In this document: positions 1 through 10,282 of the stretch, in pieces
Layout of the letters: each line of letters begins with the position of its first letter
Numbering within the stretch: the stretch's first letter is position 1
NCBI RefSeq assembly: GCF_900070365.1
Contig: NZ_LN850107.1
Coordinates: 1,302,001 to 1,366,000 of the forward strand
Source of the DNA: Alloactinosynnema sp. L-07
GTDB taxonomy: Bacteria; Actinomycetota; Actinomycetes; Mycobacteriales; Pseudonocardiaceae
Reading direction: 5' to 3'
DNA length: 64,000 bases
Translations under genes and position numbers: made by a program
The notes under the pieces: model-generated
Told to the model about the DNA's origin: nothing
Seen by the model: only the letters and a program-made list of their open reading frames with translations
Database searches by the model: none

Positions 1-1
1 G

Positions 2-487
2 CTCATGCCGCTGCGCGAGGAGGCCGACCTCATCCTCGACACGTCCACCCTCTCGGTGCACCAGCTGCGCGCCAAGATCGAGGACGCGTTCGGCTCCGAG
101 GCGGGCACCAGCACCCGGGTCACCGTGCTGTCCTTCGGCTACAAGTACGGCCTGCCGATGGACGCCGACCTGGTGATGGACGTGCGGTTCCTGCCCAACC
201 CGTTCTGGATCCCCGAACTCAAGGACCTGACCGGCCGCGACACCGACGTGCGCAACTACGTGCTCAGCCAGGAAGGCGCCGACGAGTTCCTCGACCGCTA
301 CCACGAGCTGCTGCGCCTGATCGGGGCCGGATACCGCCGCGAGGGCAAGCGCTACCTGACCCTGGCGGTCGGCTGCACCGGCGGAAAGCACCGCAGCGTG
401 GCGATCTCGGAGGAGCTGTCCCGCAGACTGTCCGATGAGGACGGTATGGCGGTGAAGGTCGTGCACCGCGACCTGGGGCGCGAGTGA
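2..487 (+). CDS. rapZ: RapZ/YvcJ-family nucleotide-binding protein, 3' part
   Basis: This is the C-terminal part of a RapZ (YvcJ) family protein. The gene runs off the left edge, and coding is open from base 2. The family is about 285-300 residues long, so the N-terminal P-loop half is missing here. The visible C-terminal domain has the family hallmark LSFGYKYGLP, then ADLVMDVRFLPNP and near the end GCTGGKHRS, a phosphate-binding loop. In E. coli RapZ binds small RNAs that control glmS. In actinobacteria the role is not settled. The stop codon overlaps the yvcK start in a GTGA junction, and whiA follows, the conserved rapZ-yvcK-whiA order. The identity is safe; the function is taken from the family. 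Confidence 0.93.
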   Translation, partial: LMPLREEADLILDTSTLSVHQLRAKIEDAFGSEAGTSTRVTVLSFGYKYGLPMDADLVMDVRFLPNPFWIPELKDLTGRDTDVRNYVLSQEGADEFLDRYHELLRLIGAGYRREGKRYLTLAVGCTGGKHRSVAISEELSRRLSDEDGMAVKVVHRDLGRE

Positions 488-1455
488 GCGCTGCGAGCGC
501 GGATCGACCGCTGAGGGCCGTGGCCCTCGGCGGGGGACACGGTCTGCACGCGACGCTCACCGCGCTGCGTCAGCTCACCGACGATGTCACCGCGGTGGTG
601 ACCGTCGCCGACGACGGCGGCTCGTCGGGCAGGCTGCGCCGCGAACTGGGCCTGCTCCCGCCGGGCGACCTGCGCAAGGCGCTGACCGCGCTGGCGGGCC
701 CCAAGGCGTGGGGCGAGGTCTTCGAGCACCGCTTCGGCGGCACGGGCGCGCTGGCGGGCCACGCCATCGGCAACCTGGTCCTGGCCGGTCTGCTCGAGGT
801 TCTCGGCGACCCGGTCGCCGCGCTGGCCGAGGCCGCCCGCTTGCTCGGGGTGACCGGCCGGGTACTGCCGATGTCGCTGGAGCCGCTGGACATCGAGGCC
901 GACGTGACCGGCCTGGAGGAGGACCCGACCACGGTGCGCCGCATCCGCGGCCAGGTCGCCGTGGCCACGACGCCGGGGCGGGTGCGCCGGATCAGGCTGC
1001 ACAGCGCGACCCGGCGTGACCAGCCGCCCACGGCGTGTCCCGAGGCGGTCGCCGCCGTGCGCGAGGCCGACGTGGTGCTGCTGGGCCCCGGCTCGTGGTT
1101 CACCAGCGTGCTGCCGCACCTGCTCGTCCCAGAACTACACGATGCGTTGATTCACACGGCCGCGACCAGAGTGGTCGTGCTCAACCTTGTCCCCCAACCG
1201 GGGGAAACCGCCGGGTTCTCCCCCGAACGTCATCTGGATGTGCTGTCCGAGCACGCGCCCCGCCTGCGGGTCGACGCGGTCATCGCAGACACCGACTCGG
1301 TGTCCACCCCGGACCGCCTCCGACGTGCGGCGGAAGGTCTGGGGGCGGCGATGCTGCTGGACTTCATCGCGGCGGGGCCCGCGGGGGACCGCCACGACCC
1401 CACGGCGCTGGCGGCGAGCCTGCGTCGGGCGATCAGTTCGGTGAGGGGGCGCTGA
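484..1455 (+). CDS. yvcK: YvcK/CofD-like gluconeogenesis factor
   Basis: 323-residue protein of the YvcK (CofD-like, UPF0052) family. In other bacteria it is needed for growth on gluconeogenic carbon and for cell shape, and it binds UDP-sugars. Visible motifs are the nucleotide-binding start ALGGGHGL, then [28 protein letters not shown] and [10 protein letters not shown]. The length is full for the family. The GTG start at 484 lies inside the rapZ stop codon, so the two are probably translationally coupled. whiA begins 70 bases after the stop. The CofD branch proper (F420 synthesis) is a distant relative, and the whiA neighbourhood argues for the YvcK branch. Confidence 0.93.
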   Translation: MSAASADRPLRAVALGGGHGLHATLTALRQLTDDVTAVVTVADDGGSSGRLRRELGLLPPGDLRKALTALAGPKAWGEVFEHRFGGTGALAGHAIGNLVLAGLLEVLGDPVAALAEAARLLGVTGRVLPMSLEPLDIEADVTGLEEDPTTVRRIRGQVAVATTPGRVRRIRLHSATRRDQPPTACPEAVAAVREADVVLLGPGSWFTSVLPHLLVPELHDALIHTAATRVVVLNLVPQPGETAGFSPERHLDVLSEHAPRLRVDAVIADTDSVSTPDRLRRAAEGLGAAMLLDFIAAGPAGDRHDPTALAASLRRAISSVRGR

Positions 1456-1525
1456 GCCGTCAGGCCTGACGTGGTGGGATAGGCGGCGGGGAGTGGCCCT
1501 TGTCGGGCCTGGGAGAGGAGCACCA

Positions 1526-2512
1526 GTGGCGATGACAGCCGCGGTCAAGGACGAGCTGAGCCGGTTGGCCGTGTCCAAGACCTGTTGCAGGCGTGCCGAG
1601 GTCTCCTCGCTGCTGCGGTTCGCGGGCGGCCTGCACATCGTGGCCGGTCGGGTGGTCGTGGAGGCCGAACTCGACACTGGCAGCGCCGCCCGACGCCTGC
1701 GCAAGGAGATCCACGACCTGTACGGCCACCACGCCGACGTCCACGTCATCACCTCCGGCGGCCTGCGCAAAGGCACCAGGTATGTGGTCCGCGTGGTCAA
1801 GGACGGCGACGGCCTCGCCCGCCAGACCGGCCTGCTCGACCCCCGCGGCCGCCCGGTCCGCGGCCTCCCGGCCCCCGTCGTCTCCGGCGGCGTCTGCGAC
1901 TCCGAGGCGGCGTGGCGCGGCGCCTTCCTGGCCCACGGCTCGCTGACCGAACCGGGCCGCTCGTCGGCGCTGGAGATCACCTGTCCCGGCCCAGAGGCCG
2001 CCCTCGCCATCGTCGGCGCGGCTCGCCGCATGGGCATCCAAGCCAAGTCCCGCGAGGTCAGGGGCGCCGACCGCGTGGTCGTCCGCGATGGCGACGCCAT
2101 CGGCGCTCTGCTCACGCGACTGGGCGCCCATTCCAGCGTCCTGGCTTGGGAAGAACGCCGCATGCGCCGCGAAGTCCGTGCCACCGCCAACCGTCTGGCC
2201 AACTTCGACGACGCCAACCTGCGCCGCAGCGCGCGGGCGGCGGTCGCGGCGGCGGCGAGGGTCGAGCGCGCCATGGAGATCCTCGGCCCGGAGGCCCCGG
2301 AACACCTGACGGCGGCGGGCGTACTGCGGTTGAAGAACAAGCAGGCGTCGCTGGAGGAACTCGGCCAGCTCTCCGAGCCGCCGATGACGAAGGACGCGGT
2401 GGCGGGCCGAATCCGCAGGCTCCTGGCGATGGCGGACAAGCGCGCCAAGGACTTGGGCCTGCCCGACACGGAGTCGGCGGTAACCCCGGACATGCTCGAA
2501 GCCGACGCCTAG
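1526..2512 (+). CDS. whiA: Sporulation transcription factor WhiA
   Basis: WhiA is a DNA-binding regulator with an N-terminal LAGLIDADG-homing-endonuclease-like fold and a C-terminal helix-turn-helix. In Streptomyces it acts with WhiB to start sporulation septation. In Gram-positive bacteria generally it affects chromosome segregation and division. The protein begins [13 protein letters not shown], the usual family start. The C-terminal HTH lies in the last 80 residues ([18 protein letters not shown]). I chose the GTG at 1526 because GAGAGGAG lies 5 bases upstream and because it gives 328 residues, as in Streptomyces. An in-frame GTG at 1493 would add 11 unlikely residues. Confidence 0.93.
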   Translation: MAMTAAVKDELSRLAVSKTCCRRAEVSSLLRFAGGLHIVAGRVVVEAELDTGSAARRLRKEIHDLYGHHADVHVITSGGLRKGTRYVVRVVKDGDGLARQTGLLDPRGRPVRGLPAPVVSGGVCDSEAAWRGAFLAHGSLTEPGRSSALEITCPGPEAALAIVGAARRMGIQAKSREVRGADRVVVRDGDAIGALLTRLGAHSSVLAWEERRMRREVRATANRLANFDDANLRRSARAAVAAAARVERAMEILGPEAPEHLTAAGVLRLKNKQASLEELGQLSEPPMTKDAVAGRIRRLLAMADKRAKDLGLPDTESAVTPDMLEADA

Positions 2513-2580
2513 GTCAACATGGGCGTCAGGTTGGTGACGTGACGCGCTACGCCGACGATGTTGCCGGTACACCTAGGGTC

Positions 2581-3417
2581 ATGACCGCACGACTGACGAC
2601 CTTCACCAACGACGGGCTCACCTTCGACGTGATCGATGAGGGTCCGCTGGACGGCGAACCTATCGTGCTCCTGCACGGCTGGCCGCAGACCGCGACCGAA
2701 TGGGAGCGCGTGACGCCCTTGCTGCACGAGCGCGGCTACCGGACGATCGCGCCCACACAGCGCGGCTACTCCCGCGGCGCCCGGCCGCGATGGCGCTGGG
2801 AGTACCGGATGAGCAAACTCGTCGGCGACACCGTGGCGCTGGTCGAGGCCATCGGGGCGGGACCGGTGCACCTCGTCGGACACGACTGGGGATCGACCGT
2901 CGCCTGGGCGACGGCGGCGCGGCACCCCGCGAAGGTCCGGTCCCTCACGTCGGTATCGGTGCCGCACCCGATGGCCTTCATGCGGTCCATGCTCAGCAGC
3001 ACGCAGGTGTTTCGCTCGTGGTACATGCTGGCGTTCCAGGTCCCGTGGATTCCAGAGCTGGTCTTGCGGCAGCGAAAGCAGCTGAGCAGGGGACTGGCCA
3101 GAACCGGGATGGATGACAAGCAGATCGCGCACGTCCTCGACGAGGTCATCGACTCTGGCGCGCTCAAGTACAGCGTGCACTGGTACCGGGCGATGTTCAT
3201 CGCGAACCCGCTCGCCGTGCGCGGCGAGGTCTCGGTGCCGACCACGCACGTTCGGGGTACCCGCGACCGGTTCATCGCCCGTCAGGGTGCGGATCTCACG
3301 TCCCGATACGTCACCGGGCCGTATCAGCTGGAAGTGCTCGACGCGTCGCACTGGATCCCGGAGGAACGGCCCGCCGACCTCGCGGCGATCATCGTGGCGC
3401 GGATCGACGGCAGCTGA
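2581..3417 (+). CDS. Alpha/beta hydrolase, epoxide hydrolase/dehalogenase-like
   Basis: 278-residue alpha/beta-hydrolase. HGWP near residue 32 is the oxyanion-hole motif. GHDWGS around residue 100 carries aspartate (D102) as the nucleophile. This is the pattern of epoxide hydrolases and haloalkane dehalogenases, whereas esterases use serine. A late histidine (LDASHWIPEERP) completes the active site. There is no signal peptide, so it is probably cytosolic. The ATG has no clear Shine-Dalgarno, and TACACCTAGGGT lies just upstream, so a leaderless transcript is possible. It is not part of the whiA operon by function and faces the nuclease gene tail to tail. The substrate is unknown. Confidence 0.8.
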   Translation: MTARLTTFTNDGLTFDVIDEGPLDGEPIVLLHGWPQTATEWERVTPLLHERGYRTIAPTQRGYSRGARPRWRWEYRMSKLVGDTVALVEAIGAGPVHLVGHDWGSTVAWATAARHPAKVRSLTSVSVPHPMAFMRSMLSSTQVFRSWYMLAFQVPWIPELVLRQRKQLSRGLARTGMDDKQIAHVLDEVIDSGALKYSVHWYRAMFIANPLAVRGEVSVPTTHVRGTRDRFIARQGADLTSRYVTGPYQLEVLDASHWIPEERPADLAAIIVARIDGS

Positions 3418-3419
3418 CT

Positions 3420-3447
3420 TCCGGGGGCGGCGCGGGCCGCCCCCGGA
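3420..3447. terminator. Bidirectional hairpin terminator
   Basis: A perfect 12-bp inverted repeat (3420-3431 with 3436-3447, loop GCGG) sits between the convergent hydrolase and nuclease stops. The stem is GC-rich with no T tract, as is common in actinobacteria. It can serve both genes. Confidence 0.7.
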
Positions 3448-3455
3448 TGTGATGC

Positions 3456-5807
3456 TCAGATCGTCAGCCGAACCACCGACGGGTCGTGGTCACTGAGCTG
3501 CGCCGCGAACTCGGCGTTCGCGTGGACCACGTCGTAGCTGTAGGTCGACAGCGCGGGCGAGAGCAGCAGGTGGTCGAGCACCTGCGAGTTGCCCTCGTAG
3601 ACATACCCGTACCGCTCGGAGTCCGAGAGCGTCGCGGGCAGATCGACCAGGCCGGTGGCGGTCAGTTTCCCCACGGCCGTCGAGTACTCGAAGTCGTTCA
3701 GGTCGCCCGCGACGACGACCTTCGCCGACGGGTCGATCGCGAACACCGAGTTCACGAACGCGGCGACCTGATCGGCCTGCTGCCCGCGCTGCGTCGTGCT
3801 CGACTGCACCGGCGGCTGGTACCGGCCGAACAGCGGGTGATCGCCGCCCTTGGAGTTCCAGTGGTTGCCGATCACGTAGACCGGCTGGCCGTTGAAGAAG
3901 AACTTGCCCACCAACGGCTTGCGGCTGGAGTTGAACGCGCTCGACGTCGGGTTGATCCGCCCCGGGTTGTGGCTCAACGCCACCAGGTCCCCGGGGATGC
4001 CGGAGGCCGACACCGAGATCGCCGTGGTCGAGCCACCCGCCGTGCCCGAAGCGAACGACACCCCAAGGTCGGTGCGGTAGAGGAAACCGACGCGGATGTT
4101 GCCGCCCGGCTCACCGCCGTCCTGATCGTCGACCGGGTTGATCTGCTTGTACGAATACGTCGGCCCACCCGCGGCGACGATCGCGTCGATCAGCTCGGTG
4201 AACGTCTGGTCCGCCGCGACAACCGAGGTGTTCGCGGGCCCGTCGTTGTCCTGGATCTCCTCCAGGACAACGATTCCCGGCGACTTAAGATTGTCCACGA
4301 TCGTCGCGGCGTGCCCCGCGAAGGTGGTGTCGGCGGGATCGAGGTTCTCGACGTTGTAGGTCGCCACCGACAGCTGACCAGCCGGGGTCACCGCGGTGGA
4401 TTCCTTGGTCAGCCCGCCGGACACCCGACTGATCGCCGAGGTCAGTTCCAGCTTGAAGTTCCCGAAGCTGTAGTCGATCACGCCCACCGCGGCGGCCGAG
4501 AAGTGGTCGCCGACATCGACACCGGACGGGACCGACCCGGCGGTGACCGCGTCGTCGAGGATGATCCGTTCCGGGTTGCCATCGGTCTGCCGCAGCACGA
4601 TCCCGCCGCGCGCCGTCCGCACCGACGCAGCCGCGCCGTCGTCGGCCAGCACGGCGATCTCGTTGAACGACGTCGACGGGCTCACCGCGACCGGGTTGTT
4701 CACCTGCACCCGCATCGCTTCCAGCGACTCGAAGAAGTCGATTCCGTCAGTGGTCGCGTCGAACGTCCCACTGGTCTCCACGCTGCCCGACGCGTCGTTG
4801 TCGATCACCGAGGTCGGCAGCGCGCGGCCACCGGAGCCGAGCACGGTCGCGACGGGGACAGGCTGGGTCCCGAGCACGGTGACCGACGGCGAGGTGATCT
4901 CCGTGATGGTCAGGTTCGCCGAGGACGCGCCGCCCGACCGGTACTCGGTGACGGTGCCGCCGACCTGGACCTCCTGGCCGACAGACACCGTCGGCGCCGT
5001 CGCGGTGTAGACGAACAGGGCCTCCGACGTCGCCGGGTCGCTGTCCGGGCACGGGTCCTGGAAGTAGAAGCCGGTCGATCGCGTCGCCGTCACCACGCCA
5101 CGCACGTTGCTCACCGACGTGCCGCTCAGCGGCGACAGGTGGGCGGCGCCCTGGACCTGGCGGATGAGCGTCCCGGTGTAGCCGCAGCCCCCGCCGCCCC
5201 CGCCCACCAGCGGCGTCGGCGCGCCCGCGACGAAGTCGACGCCGTTGTTGTCGGTGTCCGTGGTCGGGTTGGCCCGCGCCACCGACGTCGTGTTCGACGC
5301 GCCGGGTGCGCGGGCGCCCTCGAAGTCGTTGGCGCTGGTGCCGTACCCGATGAAGTCCCGCACACCCGCCGCGGTGTCGCAGTTCGACCCGCAGCCCAGC
5401 GCGGTGGTCGACGTGACCAGGGCGACCTTGCCCGACGTCGCGGACATGTTTGTCGTGCCGGTGGCCTGTGGAGTCGGCAGCGCGACGCCGTTCGACCCGC
5501 CGGAGCCCAGCTTGATCAGGTAACGCGCGCCCGGGGCGATGCTGCCGTTGAGCGCCGTCGGCAGCCAGTTCGTGCCCGCGGCGGAGGCGTACTGGATCGA
5601 CCAGCCCGCCACGCTCACGGAGCCGGCGCCCCGGTTGTAGAGCTCGACGAAGTCGTTGAGGTACGGGGCGCCCGAGTTGCCGCCACCGCCGTAGACCTCG
5701 GCGATCACGACATCAGGCGACGCCGCCGCGGCGACGCCGGGAATCATCAGCAAGCTGGTCGCGGTGGCTGTGAGCAGCACGGATAAGCGGGTGGGTGAGG
5801 TCGGCAC
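3456..5807 (-). CDS. Secreted ExeM/NucH-type endonuclease with lamin-tail domain
   Basis: Large secreted nuclease of about 783 residues. It starts with a Sec signal peptide (hydrophobic stretch LLTATATSLLMIPG, cleavage after AAA near residue 29). A lamin-tail domain follows (about residues 30-190: DVVIAEVYGGGG, NDFVELYNRG). A central region resembles ExeM/NucH OB-like segments. The C-terminal endonuclease/exonuclease/phosphatase domain (from about 470) has SVATYNVENLD, an EEIQD metal-binding segment, GNHWNSKGGD, AGDLNDFE and LSDHDP. The likely role is degradation of extracellular DNA. GTG at 5807 is preferred because AAGGGA lies 6 bases before it. The GTG two codons earlier (5813) has no spacing to that site. 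It is divergent from gap and separated from it by a structured 480-bp region. Confidence 0.85.
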   Translation of the reverse strand: MPTSPTRLSVLLTATATSLLMIPGVAAAASPDVVIAEVYGGGGNSGAPYLNDFVELYNRGAGSVSVAGWSIQYASAAGTNWLPTALNGSIAPGARYLIKLGSGGSNGVALPTPQATGTTNMSATSGKVALVTSTTALGCGSNCDTAAGVRDFIGYGTSANDFEGARAPGASNTTSVARANPTTDTDNNGVDFVAGAPTPLVGGGGGGCGYTGTLIRQVQGAAHLSPLSGTSVSNVRGVVTATRSTGFYFQDPCPDSDPATSEALFVYTATAPTVSVGQEVQVGGTVTEYRSGGASSANLTITEITSPSVTVLGTQPVPVATVLGSGGRALPTSVIDNDASGSVETSGTFDATTDGIDFFESLEAMRVQVNNPVAVSPSTSFNEIAVLADDGAAASVRTARGGIVLRQTDGNPERIILDDAVTAGSVPSGVDVGDHFSAAAVGVIDYSFGNFKLELTSAISRVSGGLTKESTAVTPAGQLSVATYNVENLDPADTTFAGHAATIVDNLKSPGIVVLEEIQDNDGPANTSVVAADQTFTELIDAIVAAGGPTYSYKQINPVDDQDGGEPGGNIRVGFLYRTDLGVSFASGTAGGSTTAISVSASGIPGDLVALSHNPGRINPTSSAFNSSRKPLVGKFFFNGQPVYVIGNHWNSKGGDHPLFGRYQPPVQSSTTQRGQQADQVAAFVNSVFAIDPSAKVVVAGDLNDFEYSTAVGKLTATGLVDLPATLSDSERYGYVYEGNSQVLDHLLLSPALSTYSYDVVHANAEFAAQLSDHDPSVVRLTI

Positions 5808-5953
5808 GAACACTCCCTTGGGTGAGGGGGGAATGACTCACCGCAAGGTTGTACCCGACCGTGTGAACACAAGATCCTGCTTTCAGGTGAACATTGAGGG
5901 CCTGAGCGGCTGTCCGATGAGCGAGCTTTCCGCTCGCGAGCGACAGGGCTAGA

Positions 5954-5969
5954 TGTGACCTGGGTCGCA
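5954..5969. promoter_or_regulatory. CRP-like palindrome in exeM/gap divergent region
   Basis: TGTGACCTGGGTCGCA matches the CRP-family consensus TGTGA-N6-TCACA with one mismatch. It lies in a larger 22-bp near-palindrome (5951-5972). It sits 147 bases upstream of the nuclease start and 323 bases upstream of gap, so control of the nuclease is the nearer option. This is a sequence match only. The rest of 5808-6292 holds the hairpin pair listed next and no convincing gene. Confidence 0.35.
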
Positions 5970-6026
5970 TCTTGTCTCTACAGGGTATCCATCCGGCGGC
6001 CGGACACTCTTCTACTCACGGGAGGG

Positions 6027-6112
6027 CGGGTGCTGCTTGGGGGAGGAGCACCCGTGGGGGGAAAGCGGAGTGGAGTCCGCCCGGCGTGGGGGCTGGCGGA
6101 CTCCACTCCGCT
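6027..6112 (-). ncRNA. Candidate 6C-type small RNA (two C-loop hairpins)
   Basis: Two adjacent perfect inverted repeats are visible. One has 18-bp arms (6064-6081 with 6095-6112, 13-nt loop) and the other 8-bp arms (6027-6034 with 6047-6054, 12-nt loop). Read on the minus strand, the first loop contains CCCCC, the linker between the stems contains CCCCCC and the second loop contains CCCCC. Two stem-loops with C-runs are the definition of the actinobacterial 6C RNA class. This strand is inferred from the C-runs alone. The repeats lie in a divergent intergenic region where no gene terminator is expected. Alternatives are a plus-strand leader of gap or an operator. I saw no clear promoter. Confidence 0.42.
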
Positions 6113-6205
6113 GCGTTTACGTCCGCCATGTGAGCAATCAGCGCTCCGACCCTGGCGATCACGGCACAGGTCTGATTCGATAAAGAGAGACCGCTGACCT
6201 CTTGA

Positions 6206-7297
<1,092 letters not shown>

Positions 7298-7302
7298 GCC
7301 CG

Positions 7303-8490
7303 ATGAGGAATCTCGACGATCTCCTCGCCGAGGGTGTTGCCGGTCGGCGCGTGCTGGTGCGCTCCGACCTCAACGTCCCGCTCGACGGGGACAAGATCAC
7401 CGACGACGGCCGCGTGGTCGCGTCGCTGCCCACGATCCAGAAGCTCGCCGAGGCGGGCGCCCGGGTCGTCGTGGCGGCGCACCTTGGCCGTCCCAAGGGC
7501 GAGCCGGACGCCAAGTTCTCCCTGGCGCCGGTCGCTGTGCGGCTGGGCGAACTGCTCGGCGCCCCCGTGGCCCTGGCGGCCGATGTCGTCGGCGAGTCGG
7601 CCAAGTCGACCGTGGCGGGGCTGGCCGACGGCCAGGTCGCGCTGCTGGAGAACGTGCGGTTCGACGCGCGCGAGACGAGCAAGGACGCGGGGGAGCGCTC
7701 GGCCCTCGCAGACGAGTTCGCCGCACTGGCGGACGCCTTCGTCTCCGATGGCTTCGGTGTCGTGCACCGCAAGCAGGCGTCGGTCTACGACGTGGCCGCC
7801 AAGCTCCCGGCCTACGCTGGTGGCCTGGTGCTCGCCGAGGTCGAGGTGCTGCGGCAGCTCGCCGGCGAGCCGAAGCGGCCCTACGTCGTGGCGCTGGGCG
7901 GCTCGAAGGTCTCCGACAAGCTCGCGGTCATCGAGTCGCTGCTGCCCAAGGTCGACACGCTGCTCGTCGGCGGCGGGATGTGCTTCACCTTCCTGGCCGC
8001 CCAGGGCCTCGGCATCGGCGACTCGCTGCTGGAGGCCGACATGGTCGACACCTGCAAGCGACTGCTGGCCGACGCTGGCGACAAGATCGTCCTGCCGACC
8101 GACATCGTGATCGCCGACGCCTTCTCCGCCGACGCGAACACCGAGACGGTCCCGGCCACCGCCATCCGCGACGGCTGGAAGGGCCTCGACATCGGCCCGG
8201 ACAGCGTCACGGCGTACGCCTCGGTGCTGACCGGCGCGGGCACGGTCTTCTGGAACGGCCCGATGGGCGTGTTCGAGCTGACCCCGTTCGCCGAAGGTAC
8301 CCGCGGCGTCGCCCAGGCCATCGTCGACTCCGACGCGTTCAGCGTGGTCGGCGGCGGCGACTCGGCGGCCGCGGTCCGGCTGCTGGGCCTGCCCGAGGAC
8401 GGCTTCTCGCACATCTCGACCGGCGGCGGCGCGTCGCTGGAGTTCCTTGAGGGCAAGGAACTTCCCGGCGTAGCTGTGTTGGAGGGCTGA
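7303..8490 (+). CDS. pgk: Phosphoglycerate kinase
   Basis: 395-residue phosphoglycerate kinase, which makes ATP from 1,3-bisphosphoglycerate. The substrate-binding N-terminal start [13 protein letters not shown] and AAHLGRPKG are visible, then [11 protein letters not shown], and near the C-terminus the nucleotide loop NGPMGVFE and GGGDSAAAV. The length is standard. The ATG at 7303 was chosen because it directly follows the gap stop and gives the family N-terminus MRNLDDLL. The reading frame stays open far upstream, but that part is only antiphase gap sequence. The stop overlaps the tpiA start by one base (TGATG). Confidence 0.97.
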   Translation: MRNLDDLLAEGVAGRRVLVRSDLNVPLDGDKITDDGRVVASLPTIQKLAEAGARVVVAAHLGRPKGEPDAKFSLAPVAVRLGELLGAPVALAADVVGESAKSTVAGLADGQVALLENVRFDARETSKDAGERSALADEFAALADAFVSDGFGVVHRKQASVYDVAAKLPAYAGGLVLAEVEVLRQLAGEPKRPYVVALGGSKVSDKLAVIESLLPKVDTLLVGGGMCFTFLAAQGLGIGDSLLEADMVDTCKRLLADAGDKIVLPTDIVIADAFSADANTETVPATAIRDGWKGLDIGPDSVTAYASVLTGAGTVFWNGPMGVFELTPFAEGTRGVAQAIVDSDAFSVVGGGDSAAAVRLLGLPEDGFSHISTGGGASLEFLEGKELPGVAVLEG

Positions 8491-9275
8491 TGGCCAGGCA
8501 GGTGCTGATCGCGGGCAACTGGAAGATGAACCTCAACCACCTTGAGGCCATCGCCCTGGTGCAGAAGATCGCCTTCTCGCTGCCCGAGAAGTACTACGCG
8601 AAGGTGGAGGTGGCCGTGCTGCCGCCGTTCACCGACATCCGCTCCATCCAGACCATGACCGACGGCGACAAGCTGCTGCTCAAGTACGGCGCGCAGGACA
8701 TCTCCCAACACGACTCCGGCGCCTACACCGGCGACGTGTCGGGCCTGATGCTCGCCAAGCTGGGCTGCTCGTATGTCACGGTCGGCCACTCGGAACGTCG
8801 CGAGTACCACGCGGAGACCGACGAACTGGTCAACAAGAAGATCAAGGCCGCGCTCAAGCACGGCATCACCCCGATCTTCTGCCTTGGCGAGCGCATCGAG
8901 GTCCGCGAGGCCGGAACCCACGTCGAGCACTGCACGACCCAGCTCATCGAGGGTCTCAAGGGGCTCAAGGCCGAGCAGGTCGCCAAGGTCGTCGTGGCCT
9001 ATGAGCCGGTCTGGGCCATCGGCACCGGGCGCGTGGCCTCCTCGGCCGACGCTCAGGAGGTCTGCCAGGCCCTGCGCAAGCAACTCTCTGAAAAATACGG
9101 TGACGAGGTCGCGAACACGGTTCGTGTGCTCTACGGCGGCTCGGTGAAGTCCGGCAACATCGGCGAGCTCGTGGCCCAGGACGACATCGACGGCGCCCTG
9201 GTCGGCGGCGCCAGCCTGCAGGCCGACGAGTTCACCAAGCTCTGCGCCATGGCCGCGGGCGGACCGCTGCCGTAA
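8490..9275 (+). CDS. tpiA: Triosephosphate isomerase
   Basis: 261-residue TIM, which interconverts dihydroxyacetone phosphate and glyceraldehyde-3-phosphate. The catalytic residues are all visible: lysine in AGNWKMN near residue 12, histidine in VGHSERR near 98, and glutamate in [11 protein letters not shown] near 170. The phosphate loop LYGGSVK is also present. It is the last gene of the gap-pgk-tpiA operon, translationally coupled to pgk. A strong hairpin follows about 50 bases after the stop. Confidence 0.97.
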   Translation: MARQVLIAGNWKMNLNHLEAIALVQKIAFSLPEKYYAKVEVAVLPPFTDIRSIQTMTDGDKLLLKYGAQDISQHDSGAYTGDVSGLMLAKLGCSYVTVGHSERREYHAETDELVNKKIKAALKHGITPIFCLGERIEVREAGTHVEHCTTQLIEGLKGLKAEQVAKVVVAYEPVWAIGTGRVASSADAQEVCQALRKQLSEKYGDEVANTVRVLYGGSVKSGNIGELVAQDDIDGALVGGASLQADEFTKLCAMAAGGPLP

Positions 9276-9327
9276 GTACCCGGATGCGGGCCGCGGGCTT
9301 ATCTGGTAACAGCTAGCGCTTGAACAT

Positions 9328-9357
9328 GCCGGGGCGGTGGTCGAACACCGCCCCGGC
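9328..9357 (+). terminator. Terminator after gap-pgk-tpiA
   Basis: A perfect 12-bp stem (9328-9339 with 9346-9357) has loop GTCGAA and lies between tpiA and secG. GTAGCCTGTT immediately after it could supply a -10 for secG. A terminator or attenuator between the glycolytic genes and secG is the simplest reading. Confidence 0.6.
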
Positions 9358-9400
9358 ACCAGGTAGCCTGTTGCTTCCACCGTTAAACAGCGAGGATGAC

Positions 9401-9634
9401 ATGGTTCTGACCCTGCAGATCGCACTTATCGTCACCAGCCTTCTGCTGATCCTGCTGGTGCTGCTGCACCGCGGTCGCGGCGGCGGTCTGTCCTCCCTGT
9501 TCGGTGGTGGGATGCAGTCGAGCCTCTCGGGTTCCAGCGTCGTCGAGAAGAACCTCGACCGGGTGACGCTGTTCGTCGGCTCGGTCTGGATCATCTGCGT
9601 GATCGGTCTTGGCCTGCTGGTCAAGGTCGCCTGA
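9401..9634 (+). CDS. secG: Preprotein translocase subunit SecG
   Basis: 77-residue two-helix membrane protein, a non-essential part of the SecYEG channel. The first membrane segment is about residues 4-22 (QIALIVTSLLLILLVLL), followed by the glycine-rich cytoplasmic loop GRGGGLSSLFGGG typical of SecG, and a second segment at about 53-74. I chose the ATG at 9401, with GAGGA just upstream, over earlier in-frame codons because it gives the usual family length. Its position after tpiA is conserved in actinobacteria. Confidence 0.93.
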   Translation: MVLTLQIALIVTSLLLILLVLLHRGRGGGLSSLFGGGMQSSLSGSSVVEKNLDRVTLFVGSVWIICVIGLGLLVKVA

Positions 9635-9690
9635 CCTCCTCGGGTCCACGCGTCAATCCGACCAACCACATGGTGGGGGTGTAAACATCA

Positions 9691-10032
9691 ATGGCCGGTG
9701 GTAACGCGATCCGGGGTACCCGGGTCGGTGCTGGTCCCATGGGTGAATCCGAGCGCGGCGAGTCCGCCCCTCGGCAACGGGTCTCCTACTGGTGCGCCAA
9801 CGGGCACGAGTCACGCCCGTCATTCGCCCTCGACGCCGAGAAGCCGGACAGCTGGGATTGCCCCCGCTGCGGCCTCCCGGCGGGCTTGGACGAGAAGGAG
9901 CCCCCGAAGGCTCCCCGCAACGAGCCCTACAAGACTCACCTGGCTTACGTAAAGGAACGCCGCTCCGACGCCGACGGCGAGGCCATTCTCGCTGAGGCCC
10001 TAGCGAAGCTGCGCGCCAAGCGCGAAGGCTGA
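9691..10032 (+). CDS. rbpA: RNA polymerase-binding protein RbpA
   Basis: 113-residue RbpA, an actinobacterial protein that binds the principal sigma factor and stabilises the open promoter complex. Visible are the N-terminal tail with GNAIRGTRVGAGPMGE, the zinc-ribbon-like core with YWCANGHE and DCPRCGLPAG, and the C-terminal sigma-interacting helix with RSDADGEAILAEALAKLR. The length and motifs are canonical. It is the next gene after secG, 56 bases on, and ends at a strong terminator. Confidence 0.96.
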   Translation: MAGGNAIRGTRVGAGPMGESERGESAPRQRVSYWCANGHESRPSFALDAEKPDSWDCPRCGLPAGLDEKEPPKAPRNEPYKTHLAYVKERRSDADGEAILAEALAKLRAKREG

Positions 10033-10043
10033 GTTCAGTTTTG

Positions 10044-10087
10044 AGGAAGGCCACCCGGATTCGTTCCGGGTGGCCTTCCTTCTTTGT
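10044..10087 (+). terminator. Intrinsic terminator after rbpA
   Basis: A perfect 16-bp stem (10044-10059 with 10065-10080, loop TTCGT) is followed by TCTTTGT, and lies directly downstream of the rbpA stop. The 195 bases from here to the kinase stop hold nothing I recognise. Confidence 0.85.
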
Positions 10088-10282
10088 CAGGGGACGTTTC
10101 AGATCCTGAAATCACTCAGCCGAATGATCCGGTTGCGCAGAGTGAGATCTGTGGTCTTATTGACCGCGTGATCAGCAACCGGCGACCCGCGCGCATGCGG
10201 GCATTGGGCGGCGGGCTGTGCAACTGCGCCCGAGCACGTCCATGACGACTTGGAGTCCGGCGCGGCGGCTGGCTGGTGAGGC

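Noticed and set aside
3486..5786. Long open frame (over 700 codons) antisense to the secreted nuclease
   Set aside because: Arg/Val/His-rich translation without any motif; a by-product of third-position GC bias opposite a real gene with signal peptide and catalytic motifs.
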